DNA from: Ga0077555 sp050187415
GTDB taxonomy: Bacteria > Pseudomonadota > Alphaproteobacteria > Rhizobiales > Hyphomicrobiaceae
Assembly (NCBI GenBank): GCA_050187415.1
Contig: JBFWXN010000126.1
Span: 1 to 10,076, forward strand
Direction of reading: 5' to 3'
DNA length: 10,076 bases
In this document: positions 1 through 7,541 of the stretch, piece after piece
Layout of the letters: each line of letters begins with the position of its first letter
Numbering within the stretch: the first letter of the stretch is position 1
Program-made: the position numbers and the translations under genes
The notes under the pieces: model-generated
The model's database searches: none
Told to the model about the DNA's origin: nothing
The model's input: the letters and a program-made list of their open reading frames with translations, nothing else

Positions 1-2
1 CC

Positions 3-407
3 GTGCACATCCACTGCAGCACCAAATTCTCGACGGCGCCGCTCATGGACTATGGCCGTCCGATCTACCTCGACGAGGTGATGGTGCATTTTCCGGAGCT
101 GCGCGTCGTGGCTTCGCCGCCAGGCTTCCCCTGGGTCAGTGAGTTGATCGCGGTCGCGTGGCGCCATGCCAACGTCAGCATCGGACTGGTCGCCATGCGA
201 CACAAGTATCTGAACGTGCCGAATTCGGGCTACGAGATGCTGCTGCAGTACGGCAACAGCGTGCTGCAGGACCAGGTGATCTACGGTTCGGCCTATCCGA
301 TGATGCCGATCGAGCGCAGCCTTGCCGAGATTGACGAACTGCCGCTGAAGGACAGCGTGCGCCGCAAATGGATGCACGACAATGCCGCGCGGTTGCTGAA
401 AATATAA
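3..407 (+). CDS. Amidohydrolase-2 family protein, C-terminal part (5' end outside window)
   Basis: This is the last 134 codons of a gene that enters from the left; the frame is open to the window edge and the GTG at 3 is probably internal. The family (PF04909, TIM-barrel metal-dependent hydrolases and decarboxylases such as ACMSD and gamma-resorcylate decarboxylase) is recognised from a run of its C-terminal landmarks: VHIH near the start, PIYLDEVMVHFPELRVV, GFPWVSELIAVAWRHANV, the IYGSAYPMMPIERS strand-loop and the closing helix with NAARLL. In most members the segment before the PW motif carries a His (AHxG or GHxG) and the later loop reads GSDYP with a catalytic, metal-binding Asp. Here these positions are Pro (codon 117-119) and Ala (codon 291-293), so activity may be altered or lost. 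The transporter gene follows 35 bp downstream, so co-transcription is likely. Substrate unknown. Confidence 0.8.
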   Translation: MHIHCSTKFSTAPLMDYGRPIYLDEVMVHFPELRVVASPPGFPWVSELIAVAWRHANVSIGLVAMRHKYLNVPNSGYEMLLQYGNSVLQDQVIYGSAYPMMPIERSLAEIDELPLKDSVRRKWMHDNAARLLKI

Positions 408-442
408 ACGGCTGAACTGAGCCACTTGCTAGGGAGAGAACG

Positions 443-1495
443 ATGTTGAAGAAAGTTCTGGCCGTGCTGTGCGCCGCCAGCGCGATGACCGGTGCCGCCT
501 TCTGGCAGGCTCATGCGCAAGCGCCCGCCAAGCCGGACAGCATCGTCGTGAACGACTCGGGCGGCGCGACTCAGAAGGCCAATCGCCAGACGTTCTACAC
601 CGCGTTCGAGAAGCGGACCGGCGTCAAGATCGTCAACACGAGCCCCGTCGATCTTGGCAAGCTCAAGGCTATGGTCACCAGCGGCAACATCGAATGGTGC
701 GTGACCGAGATCGCGGGGCCGGACGCGGTGACAGCCGAGCGCATGGGGCTGCTCGAGCCGCTCGATCTCTCGGTGATCGACCTGTCGAAATTCCCCGCTC
801 ATCTGAGAAACCGGAAGTTCGTTTTCCCCAAGAGCGTCTATTCGACGGTGATGGGCTATAGGACCGATGTCTTTAAGAACGGCGGCCCGAAGACGTGGGC
901 CGATTTCTTCGATGTGGAGAAATTCCCCGGGCCGCGCACGATGCAGAACAGCCCGATCGAGCAACTCGAGTTTGCGCTGCTCGCCGACGGCGTGCCGATG
1001 GACAAGCTCTATCCGCTGGATGTGGACCGTGCGTTCAAGAAGCTCGACACGATCAAGAAGCATGTCGCTGTCTGGTGGACCACTGGTGCGCAGTCGGCTC
1101 AGATATTGATCGACAAGGAGGCGGTGATCGGCACTGCCTGGAACGGCCGCTACTACAATCTGATCAAGGAGAATGCGCCGATTGCCATCGAGTGGAACCA
1201 GGGCGCCATCAAGGAGTCGGCGTTCGGTATTCCGAAGGGGGCAAAAGATGCCTACTGGGGCCAGCGCGTGTTGGCTGCCATGGCCGACCCCAAGCTGCAG
1301 GGCGAATATGCCAGCATCATTGGTTATCCCGGGGCGAACCTCGACGCCACGCAATACACCGATCCGAAGATCGTGCCCTACCTGCCGACCAGCCCCGACA
1401 ACCTTCAGAAGCAGTTCTGGGTCGATCTGAATTGGTGGGCCGACAACAACGCAAAGGTGCAGGAGCGCTGGGCGCGCTGGATGCTCCAGCAGTGA
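443..1495 (+). CDS. ABC transporter periplasmic substrate-binding protein (PotD/POPT type), transporter 1
   Basis: This 350-residue extracytoplasmic solute receptor should capture a small substrate in the periplasm and deliver it to the two permeases encoded downstream. It begins with a Sec-type signal peptide: Lys-Lys at 3-4, a hydrophobic stretch of about residues 5-20, and a likely signal peptidase site after AHAQA near residue 27. The mature part shows the bacterial SBP_bac_8/PotD-like pattern: FEKRTGVKIV, the hinge-region YSTVMGYRTDVF, KTWADFFDVEKFPG, and an aromatic-rich C terminus. The length is usual for the family. The start is supported by an AGGGAGAG ribosome binding site at 431-438, about 6 nt from the ATG. 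The stop overlaps a possible GTG start of the ATPase gene. The family takes polyamines, opines, phosphonates and related compounds, and the sequence alone does not say which. Confidence 0.9.
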   Translation: MLKKVLAVLCAASAMTGAAFWQAHAQAPAKPDSIVVNDSGGATQKANRQTFYTAFEKRTGVKIVNTSPVDLGKLKAMVTSGNIEWCVTEIAGPDAVTAERMGLLEPLDLSVIDLSKFPAHLRNRKFVFPKSVYSTVMGYRTDVFKNGGPKTWADFFDVEKFPGPRTMQNSPIEQLEFALLADGVPMDKLYPLDVDRAFKKLDTIKKHVAVWWTTGAQSAQILIDKEAVIGTAWNGRYYNLIKENAPIAIEWNQGAIKESAFGIPKGAKDAYWGQRVLAAMADPKLQGEYASIIGYPGANLDATQYTDPKIVPYLPTSPDNLQKQFWVDLNWWADNNAKVQERWARWMLQQ

Positions 1496-1503
1496 CGGGC
1501 GCG

Positions 1504-2586
1504 ATGGCACCGCAGGACGCCGGCACGCTGGAGGTGGTCGGCGCCACGCGGCGCTTCGGTGTCGTCGAGGCTCTGGCCGGCATCGACCTGACGGTGCGGC
1601 AGGGCGAGATGCTGACGCTCCTCGGGCCGAGCGGCTCGGGCAAGACGACGCTGCTCAAGATCGTGGCGGGGTTCGAGATCCCGGACGAGGGCGCGGTGCG
1701 CGTCGGCGGGCGTGACATTACGCTGATGCCACCCGCCTCTCGCGATATCGGCATGGTGTTTCAAAACTATGCCCTGTTTCCGCACATGACCGTTGCCGAG
1801 AACGTGGCGTTCCCGCTGGCGATGCGCCGTATCCCGCGCGACGAGCGCACACGACGCGTGCAGGAGGCGCTCACGCTCGTCGACCTCCCGACGCACGGCG
1901 GCCGCTTGCCGCGGCAGCTCTCGGGCGGACAGCAGCAACGCGTGGCGCTCGCCCGCGCGGTCGTGTTCGGTCCGCAACTCCTGCTGCTGGACGAGCCGTT
2001 CGGTGCCCTGGATCGCCAGCTGCGCGAGCAGATGCAGCTCGAGGTGCGGCGATTGCAGCAGCGCCTCGGTCTGACGGCGCTGTTCGTCACGCACGACCAG
2101 GAAGAGGCGCTGGTGATGTCCGATCGCATTGCGGTGATGGAGCAGGGTCGGATCGCGCAGCTTGGCACGCCGGAGGAGATCTACCGCGCGCCGGCGAGCC
2201 GGTTCGTGGCCGGGTTCATCGGCGAGTCGAACCTTTACCGCGCACGTGCCCTGGGAGACGGCGCAGCCGAGCTCGAGGGCGGTATACGGGTGCAGTTGCC
2301 GCCGGGGGCAGCCGACAACGGTCAAGGTGATCTCGGGCTGATGCTGCGCCCCGAACGCGTGCGATCGCTTGCGCCGGGAGGTGCGGCCGAAATCGCCTTC
2401 GATGGCGTGATCAAAGAGGTTGTGTACCTCGGCGAGACCATCAAATACCGCATCGCGTCCGACGATGGACGGTTCAATGTGCTCGCTCGCTGGCCCTTGC
2501 ACGAGGCCGGCCAAATTCTCAGCGCCGGCCATCGCGTGCGCGTGGGTTGGCGCAGCGCGGACATGCACAGCTTCCCCTGGTCATGA
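1504..2586 (+). CDS. ABC transporter ATP-binding protein (PotA-like), transporter 1
   Basis: This cytoplasmic ATPase powers transporter 1. From the ATG at 1504 it is 360 residues. It has every motif of an active ABC ATPase: Walker A GPSGSGKT (41-48), Q-loop FQNYALFPHMT, signature LSGGQQQR (139-146), Walker B LLLLDEP with Asp163 and Glu164, D-loop GALD, and the switch His197 in VTHDQEEA. A C-terminal TOBE-type domain (about 240-360, with LGLMLRPERVR and VVYLGETIKYRI) is typical of PotA/MalK-like importers and often takes part in regulation or substrate sensing. A GTG at 1492, overlapping the binding-protein stop as GTGA, would add four residues; neither start has a strong ribosome binding site, so coupled translation is likely. 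The frame is open further upstream, but that part only shadows the binding-protein gene. Confidence 0.93.
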   Translation: MAPQDAGTLEVVGATRRFGVVEALAGIDLTVRQGEMLTLLGPSGSGKTTLLKIVAGFEIPDEGAVRVGGRDITLMPPASRDIGMVFQNYALFPHMTVAENVAFPLAMRRIPRDERTRRVQEALTLVDLPTHGGRLPRQLSGGQQQRVALARAVVFGPQLLLLDEPFGALDRQLREQMQLEVRRLQQRLGLTALFVTHDQEEALVMSDRIAVMEQGRIAQLGTPEEIYRAPASRFVAGFIGESNLYRARALGDGAAELEGGIRVQLPPGAADNGQGDLGLMLRPERVRSLAPGGAAEIAFDGVIKEVVYLGETIKYRIASDDGRFNVLARWPLHEAGQILSAGHRVRVGWRSADMHSFPWS

Positions 2587-3461
2587 GCGCGTCGATGACA
2601 AGACACGGCGAGCCGCGCGCGTCCGGTCGCTGGTGGCGGCGGCACCGTCAGGCGCTGGGCTCATTGGCCGCTGCCGCCCCCGCGTTCCTGTTCTTGCTCG
2701 TATTTTACCTGATTCCCATGGTGACGCTGCTCGCGCAGAGCGTCGAGGGCGGGTCGCTCGCGCACTACCAGAAGGCCATGACGGACGGCCTTTACGTACG
2801 CGTGCTGCTCGACACGCTGCTGATCGCCGCCTGGGTCAGTGTGCTCTGCCTCGTCCTCGCCTATCCGGTGGCCTACACGTTATCGATCCTGCCGCCGCCC
2901 TGGCCGGCCGTGGGGATTGCGTTCATCCTGCTGCCGTTCTGGACCAGCGTTCTGGTGCGCACCTACGGGTGGATGGTGCTGCTCGGGCGCAACGGGCTCA
3001 TCAACCGGGCGCTATCCGATTTGGGCTGGATCGATACGCCGTTGCCGCTCCTGAACAATATGACCGGGGTGCTGATCGGCATGACGCACGTGCTGCTGCC
3101 CTACATGGTGTTCCCGCTTTATGCCGTGATGCGGCGTATGGACCCGAACCTCGTGATGGCGGCGCAGGGGCTTGGCGCTTCGGGCTGGCAGGTGTTTGCC
3201 CGCATCTATCTGCCGTTGACTCTGCCCGGCGTGTTGGCCGGCATGACGCTGGTCTTCGTGCTCGCCATTGGATTCTTCATCACACCCGCACTGCTCGGGG
3301 GCGGCAAGGTGCACATGATGGCCGTGCTCATCGAGCAGCAGGTGCGCATGTTCCTCAACTGGGGCTTCGCCGGCGCGCTGTCGGCCGTGCTGCTCGGGGC
3401 GACGCTCATCGCATATCTGGTGCTGCGCCGGCTGCTACGGGGGAATATGCAATGGAGCTGA
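2583..3461 (+). CDS. ABC transporter permease (PotB-like), transporter 1
   Basis: This inner-membrane permease is the first of two forming the channel of transporter 1. The ATG at 2583 overlaps the ATPase stop as ATGA, the classic arrangement for translational coupling, and gives 292 residues. An earlier in-frame ATG at 2547 lies inside the ATPase gene and is less likely. A basic cytoplasmic N terminus (RWWRRHRQ) is followed by about six hydrophobic segments, the first around residues 25-50. The cytoplasmic EAA loop that docks on the ATPase is visible at about 191-211 (AAQGLGASGWQVFARIYLPLTLPG). It is followed by FFITPALLGGGK, a hallmark of PotB-type BPD_transp_1 permeases. Length and motifs are normal. 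Confidence 0.92.
   Translation: MSASMTRHGEPRASGRWWRRHRQALGSLAAAAPAFLFLLVFYLIPMVTLLAQSVEGGSLAHYQKAMTDGLYVRVLLDTLLIAAWVSVLCLVLAYPVAYTLSILPPPWPAVGIAFILLPFWTSVLVRTYGWMVLLGRNGLINRALSDLGWIDTPLPLLNNMTGVLIGMTHVLLPYMVFPLYAVMRRMDPNLVMAAQGLGASGWQVFARIYLPLTLPGVLAGMTLVFVLAIGFFITPALLGGGKVHMMAVLIEQQVRMFLNWGFAGALSAVLLGATLIAYLVLRRLLRGNMQWS
3454..3457 (+). promoter_or_regulatory. Ribosome binding site of the PotC-like gene
   Basis: GGAG lies 6 nt upstream of the ATG at 3464 and inside the end of the PotB-like gene. It favours 3464 over the ATG at 3452, although the latter has its own G-rich stretch at 3439-3443. The overlap suggests re-initiation after the PotB-like stop at 3459-3461. Confidence 0.5.
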
Positions 3462-3463
3462 CG

Positions 3464-4279
3464 ATGGCGCGCGGGCGTATCCGCCGGCGGCGCTGGCGCG
3501 GCTGGCATTTCGGTCTGTTCGCCGTCACGGCTCTGGTGCTGCTGTTCCTGATGGCGCCGCTGATCGTCGTCTTCCCGATGTCGCTCAGCTCGTCGCCCTA
3601 TCTGCAATTCCCGCCGCCGGGGTGGTCGCTGCGTTGGTACTATCAGTACTTCAACGATTCGACCTGGATCGACGCGACGTTGCGCAGCATCAAGGTGGCG
3701 CTGGCGACCACCGTGCTGGCGACCTTGCTCGGCACGGCGCTGTCTTTCAGCCTGGTGCGGGGGCGCTATCCCGGCAAGGAGATCGTGAACCAGATCTCAC
3801 TCATGCCTCTGATCATTCCCGTGATCATCTATTCGATTGCGGTCTACGGCTGGTTCGGTCAGCTGAAGCTGATCGGTCTCTGGCAGGGCATCGTGCTGGG
3901 ACACACGGTGCATGCCATTCCATTTGTCGTGATCATCATGACGGCGGCGCTGCGCACATTCGACATCGCGCAGGAGCAGGCCGCAATGAGTCTCGGCGCC
4001 AGCCGCGGCCGCGCGATCTGGCACGTCACCTTGCCGCAGCTGCGCCCATCGCTGGTCTCGGCCGCATTCCTGGCGTTCATCTCGTCGTTCGATGAGCTGG
4101 TGGTGGCGATGTTCCTCGGCGGGTCGAACATGACGCTGCCTAAGAAGATGTTCGACAACATCATCAATGAGATCGACCCTACGATTGCGGCGGTGTCGGT
4201 GATCCAGGTCGTGCTGGTGACGATCGTCCTGATCCTTGTCTCGAAGTTCGGCTCGGGTGCCGCGCCGACGGAACGCTAG
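3464..4279 (+). CDS. ABC transporter permease (PotC-like), transporter 1
   Basis: This is the second inner-membrane permease of transporter 1, 271 residues from the ATG at 3464. An Arg-rich N terminus (RGRIRRRRWRG) precedes a first membrane segment at about residues 15-37, then the SSSPYLQFPPPGWSLRWY periplasmic motif typical of PotC-like subunits. Further membrane segments and the EAA loop (about 170-195, EQAAMSLGASRGRAIWHVTLPQLRP) follow. The late motif SFDELVVAMFLGG is also characteristic of PotC. The chosen start has GGAG at 3454-3457 with a 6-nt spacer. An alternative ATG at 3452, with GGGGG at 3439-3443, would overlap the PotB-like gene by 10 bp and add four residues. It is the last gene of the left operon; the next gene runs in the opposite direction. 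Confidence 0.92.
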   Translation: MARGRIRRRRWRGWHFGLFAVTALVLLFLMAPLIVVFPMSLSSSPYLQFPPPGWSLRWYYQYFNDSTWIDATLRSIKVALATTVLATLLGTALSFSLVRGRYPGKEIVNQISLMPLIIPVIIYSIAVYGWFGQLKLIGLWQGIVLGHTVHAIPFVVIIMTAALRTFDIAQEQAAMSLGASRGRAIWHVTLPQLRPSLVSAAFLAFISSFDELVVAMFLGGSNMTLPKKMFDNIINEIDPTIAAVSVIQVVLVTIVLILVSKFGSGAAPTER

Positions 4280-4387
4280 GTCGTTTTGAGTTGGGCCGGA
4301 GCGGGCATCTGGCAACGCTGAAGGATCGGCAAGTCTAGTGATCCAGGATTTGCATCCACTTCGAGCAGCCTGGAATGCAGGGCTTGC

Positions 4388-5290
4388 CTATCCGGGGATT
4401 GCAACCCTGAACGCTTGCGCAAGGTGCGCCTGAAAGTGTTGCACCGCGGAGTTCTGGTCTCGATCGCCAAGGACGAGCACTTCGATGCGAGCTACGCTCA
4501 TCAACCGGTCACGTAAGCGGATTGCCGCCAGCGATCCTGATTTCAGCCCTGCCGACGCGCAGAGGCGTGACAAGAACGTGACGCCGTACGAACTGGCTGC
4601 GAACCGCGCCAGCAGCTGGACCGAGTTGCTTTCGAAGGCTGGTGTCAGCACGACGCCCGCTGCCGTTGCCGTGGCGTCGATGAGGATGCGGCTGCCGGCA
4701 CCTACCGGCGTCAAAGCGACTGGATAGCCGAGGGTCTCAACCAGAGACAAACTTTCGGCCCGCGCGAGCGGATGCTTGGCTGACATCAGGGCATGGACAG
4801 GATACCGGAGCCGCAAGACAGATTTTACGCCCGTTGGAACCTGAGGCTGAAACGCAATTCCGATGTCCGCGCGAATATCACGCACCGCGGTCACGACTTC
4901 CTCGGTGGACGCGACTGTCACCTCAAAGCGAATGCCCGGATTTTCCGCGACGAAGCTTGCGATGGCTCGCGGCAGAACGTCCTGAGACACGGAATCAATG
5001 GCCCAGATGCGGACCATGCCGCGTCGATGGCCGCTCAATGCATCGATCTCCGAGCGAACGCGTTCGGCCAGACCGCGGGTGTCACGTGCGAAGCGAAGGA
5101 AGACCTCTCCGGCGGGCGTCAGGGACACACCGCGGGCATGTCGCTCGAACAGCACGACGCCAAGATCGGCTTCGACATTCTGGATCTGCCGGCTGATCGC
5201 TGATTGCGCCACATTGAGCATGCCGGCAGCGATACGGATGGAGCCGACCTGCGCGACTGCCAGAATGTAGCGCAAGGAATTGTGCAGCAT
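4388..5290 (-). CDS. LysR-type transcriptional regulator
   Basis: This DNA-binding regulator has an N-terminal winged helix-turn-helix (about residues 3-62) with the classic pattern LRYILAVAQVGSIRIAAGMLNVAQSAISRQIQ, followed by VLFERHARGVSLTPAGE. The rest, about 90-295, is the LysR effector-binding domain of two alpha/beta subdomains, which normally binds a small co-inducer. From the ATG whose last base is 5290 it is 300 residues, and its N terminus fits the family exactly. An earlier ATG at 5335 would add 15 residues with no family counterpart and would place the operator-like dyad inside the gene, so I prefer 5290. It is divergent from the DUF4392 gene and convergent with transporter 1. The simplest reading is that it autoregulates and controls the rightward operon; the inducer is unknown. 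Confidence 0.92.
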   Translation of the reverse strand: MLHNSLRYILAVAQVGSIRIAAGMLNVAQSAISRQIQNVEADLGVVLFERHARGVSLTPAGEVFLRFARDTRGLAERVRSEIDALSGHRRGMVRIWAIDSVSQDVLPRAIASFVAENPGIRFEVTVASTEEVVTAVRDIRADIGIAFQPQVPTGVKSVLRLRYPVHALMSAKHPLARAESLSLVETLGYPVALTPVGAGSRILIDATATAAGVVLTPAFESNSVQLLARFAASSYGVTFLSRLCASAGLKSGSLAAIRLRDRLMSVARIEVLVLGDRDQNSAVQHFQAHLAQAFRVAIPG

Positions 5291-5318
5291 TTGCCTGTTC
5301 CCGATGCAGCTCCAGTTG

Positions 5319-5337
5319 CGATGCAATTTTGGCATCG
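5319..5337. promoter_or_regulatory. Probable LysR operator: CGATGC-N7-GCATCG dyad
   Basis: CGATGC at 5319-5324 and GCATCG at 5332-5337 form a perfect 6-bp inverted repeat around a 7-bp AT-rich centre. T5322 and A5334 give the T-N11-A core, and ATGC-N7-GCAT has the same layout as the typical LysR box ATAC-N7-GTAT. A further direct copy of CGATGCA lies at 5302-5308, 17 bp upstream of the copy at 5319-5325. The site sits in the divergent spacer next to the regulator gene and overlaps the -35 box of the rightward promoter. Confidence 0.6.
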
Positions 5338-5358
5338 GAGCAAGCGCTTTTCTATACT
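5329..5358 (+). promoter_or_regulatory. Putative sigma70-like promoter of the DUF4392-transporter 2 operon
   Basis: TTGGCA at 5329-5334 (five of six to TTGACA) and TATACT at 5353-5358 (five of six to TATAAT) are separated by 18 bp. Transcription would start near 5365, leaving a leader of about 70 nt before the ATG at 5434. The -35 box lies within the LysR-like dyad, which suits direct activation or repression by the divergent regulator. This is a consensus match read by eye. Confidence 0.5.
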
Positions 5359-5433
5359 TGTGTTATCGCAAAGGTCGTCTTCAGATGCTTTACTGAAAGC
5401 CAGCGTCCGGCGAGTCGTGAAGACGGGATACTG

Positions 5434-6438
5434 ATGGACAAGGATCTGCTCACCGCCTGCAGCGCCATCGACCGGCTGGCAACTGTTGAGGCCCGGATAT
5501 CCGTTTCTTCCCGAGGGGTCATCGAGCCGCTTTATGCTGCGGCATTCGAGGCGCAGGGACGCAGACCGCTCTGCCTGCTGGCGGCCGATCTGATCTTGGA
5601 GCACGCCAAGCCCGGCAAAACGGTATTCATCACCACGGGTGCGGGTGATCCGCGCTTCATGCCAGCCGGCGAGACCGATGGCCCTCCGGGCGCAGCTGCG
5701 CTCGCCGTCGCCATCCATGCGGCCACAGGCGCCGTCCCGGTCCTTCTCACCGAGGCCGAGTTCATCGAGAATCTTTCGGCGACTGCAGCGGCAGCCGGGC
5801 TCGGGCTGCGCAGTCCCGAATATGCCCTGAAGACGCCGTTCACAACGACGGTCCTGCCGCTGGCCGCGGACGATGGCGCCAAAGATCAGGCGAAGCAATA
5901 TCTCGACACCTACGCACCGACGTTGCTGGTCTCGACTGAGAAGATCGGCCCGAATGCGGACGGTGTCGCGCACATGTCGTCCGGAACGCCTGCTGCAGGA
6001 TCGCGCGCAAGGGCCGAGCATCTGTTCGATATTGGCGCGGCCCGCGGCATCGCCTCGATCGGCATCGGCGACAATGGCAACGAGATCGGGTTCGGCCGCA
6101 TCAGCGATGCCGTCAAGCGCTGGAAGCCGGGCGGCGAACGGCTGGCCACCCGCGTGGCGACCGACGTCCTCTTCCCGGCCAACATTTCGAACTGGGGCGC
6201 CTACGCGGTGATTGCGGCGCTGGCGATCCGGCTGCAGAGGCCCGATCTCCTGCACGACGCGGATACGGAACGTCGAATGATCGAGGCCTGCGTCGCAACC
6301 AACGCTGTGGACGGGAGCACGGGACGTCACATCCTTGCAGTCGACGGCACCCCATTGGCGATGCAACAGGCTGTGGTGACGATGCTCGCGGGCATGGTCC
6401 GCAATGCGCTGATCAAAGGCTACAAGCGCCCATTCTGA
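5434..6438 (+). CDS. D-glutamate cyclase-like protein (DUF4392 family)
   Basis: This 334-residue protein matches the C-terminal domain of mammalian DGLUCY (DUF4392, PF14336), which turns D-glutamate into 5-oxo-D-proline in mitochondria. Recognisable blocks are FITTGAGDPRFMPAGETDGPPGA near the N terminus, LLVSTEKIGPNADGVAHMSSG around Glu169, IGIGDNGNEIGFG (GDNGNEIG at 212-219), and ISNWGAYAVIAALAI (SNWG at 252-255). The closing part, STGRHILAVDGTPLAMQ, also fits. The DUF1445 domain that precedes this one in DGLUCY is absent, so this is the stand-alone bacterial form. The start at 5434 fits the family; an upstream in-frame ATG at 5329 lies in the regulatory dyad. There is no signal peptide, so it should be cytoplasmic. 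It leads the operon, 16 bp before the binding-protein gene. The exact substrate here is inferred from the family only. Confidence 0.85.
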   Translation: MDKDLLTACSAIDRLATVEARISVSSRGVIEPLYAAAFEAQGRRPLCLLAADLILEHAKPGKTVFITTGAGDPRFMPAGETDGPPGAAALAVAIHAATGAVPVLLTEAEFIENLSATAAAAGLGLRSPEYALKTPFTTTVLPLAADDGAKDQAKQYLDTYAPTLLVSTEKIGPNADGVAHMSSGTPAAGSRARAEHLFDIGAARGIASIGIGDNGNEIGFGRISDAVKRWKPGGERLATRVATDVLFPANISNWGAYAVIAALAIRLQRPDLLHDADTERRMIEACVATNAVDGSTGRHILAVDGTPLAMQQAVVTMLAGMVRNALIKGYKRPF

Positions 6439-6454
6439 ACGGAGAGGTGTCGAT

Positions 6455-7537
6455 ATGAAACGACCTGAGCTGCACGTTCTCGCACCTGCCGGCCTCTCGC
6501 GCCGGAGACTTCTTGCGCTTCTCGGCGCGGCCGGTGCAGCGCCAATCTCCGAAATTGCCTTTGCCCAGTCGACAGAACCGTTGAACCTCTTCACTTACCC
6601 GACGTTCGCGAACGAGAAGATCGTCGCGGCCGGCAAGGCGAAGGGCCTCGATGTCAAGACGACCATCTACTCGGGCGCGGACGAGATGATCGCCAAGCTG
6701 CGCGGCGGCGGCACGCGCCTCTACGATATGATCGTGCCTCTCCACACCTACGTGAGTGTCGCGGCGGAAACCGGCCTGATCGAACCCATGGACAAGGCCA
6801 GGTTGCCGAACTTGGCTCAGGTAACAAAGGCGTTCACCGAGATTCCGGACTGGTCGCCCGGCGGCAAGTTCTACGGCGTCCCGTTTGTTTGGGGCGCCAA
6901 TGCCATGGCCTACAACTTCGCCGAAACCGGTGATGTCGACAGCCTGAAACTGCTGTTCGAGGGTCCCTACAAGGGTCGGGTGGCGATGCGCGATGACGTC
7001 GAGGACGCCATCGCCGTTGGGGCGCTCTATCTGGGCATCAAGGAACCCTTCAACCTGGACGAAAAGGCTCTCCAGGAAGTGAAGAAGGTTATGATCAAGC
7101 AGAAAGCCATGAACCGAACCTACTGGCGCAACATCGCCGATCTGCGCACGATGTTCGCCAACAAGGAGGTTGTCCTGGCCTGGGCCACGCTGTCGGTCGT
7201 TGCGCCGCTTCGCAACAATGGGATGGACATTCGCTGGGTGTGGCCGAAGGAGGGCGCTCTCGGGTGGACGGAAGGCATCGCTGCCGTAAAGGGCGGAAAA
7301 AATCGCGCCCGCGTCGAGGACTACGCCAACTTCACGATCAGTCCGGAATATGGCGAGGTGCTTGCCACGGCAACGCGCTACGCCAGCACGTCGGCGAAGG
7401 CGATCGAACAACTGCCGAAGACGCTGATCAGCGAGCTCGGTATCCAGCCGGAGCGCATGGCGAACCTGATGTTCAAACAGCTGCCTGCGAACAAGGGCCG
7501 CTGGACGGAGATCTGGACCGAGGTGAAGGCCTCCTGA
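6455..7537 (+). CDS. ABC transporter substrate-binding protein (PotD/POPT type), Tat-type signal, transporter 2
   Basis: This 360-residue periplasmic solute receptor belongs to transporter 2. The N terminus has a twin-arginine-like signal, SRRRLL at 15-20, then a hydrophobic alanine-rich stretch and a likely cleavage after IAFAQ near residue 38. Export as a folded protein is therefore likely, unlike the Sec-type receptor of transporter 1. The mature protein shows PotD-like features: LNLFTYPTFANEKIV, YDMIVPLHTYVSVAAETGLIEPMD, FYGVPFVWGANAMAYNF and a C-terminal helix ending with AKAIEQLPKTLISELGI. A strong ribosome binding site, GGAGAGG at 6441-6447, lies 7 nt before the ATG. The ATPase gene follows after only 4 bp. 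The ligand cannot be told from sequence; neighbours point to a small amino-acid or amide-like compound. Confidence 0.9.
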   Translation: MKRPELHVLAPAGLSRRRLLALLGAAGAAPISEIAFAQSTEPLNLFTYPTFANEKIVAAGKAKGLDVKTTIYSGADEMIAKLRGGGTRLYDMIVPLHTYVSVAAETGLIEPMDKARLPNLAQVTKAFTEIPDWSPGGKFYGVPFVWGANAMAYNFAETGDVDSLKLLFEGPYKGRVAMRDDVEDAIAVGALYLGIKEPFNLDEKALQEVKKVMIKQKAMNRTYWRNIADLRTMFANKEVVLAWATLSVVAPLRNNGMDIRWVWPKEGALGWTEGIAAVKGGKNRARVEDYANFTISPEYGEVLATATRYASTSAKAIEQLPKTLISELGIQPERMANLMFKQLPANKGRWTEIWTEVKAS

Positions 7538-7541
7538 CCGC

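Noticed and set aside
895..1503. Upstream extension of the transporter 1 ATPase frame
   Set aside because: The frame is open but overlaps the binding-protein gene and has no family similarity; the ATPase family begins just after 1504.
293..1510. 405-codon open frame on the minus strand opposite the transporter 1 binding protein
   Set aside because: The plus strand holds a binding protein with signal peptide, ribosome binding site and family motifs. The antisense frame shows no known domain.
1405..2568. 387-codon minus-strand frame opposite the transporter 1 ATPase
   Set aside because: The plus strand carries intact Walker A, signature and Walker B motifs; the antisense product is His/Arg-rich with no domain pattern.
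4280..4387. Possible terminator between the convergent PotC-like and LysR genes
   Set aside because: Short inverted repeats are present (GGATC 4323-4327 with GATCC 4340-4344; TCCAGG 4342-4347 with CCTGGA 4369-4374), but they overlap, have long loops and lack a T-tract, so I do not call a Rho-independent terminator.
5119..6594. 491-codon open frame on the minus strand
   Set aside because: It runs antisense to the well-supported DUF4392 gene and into the LysR gene in another frame. Its composition is Arg-rich and low in recognisable motifs, as expected for a shadow frame in GC-rich DNA.
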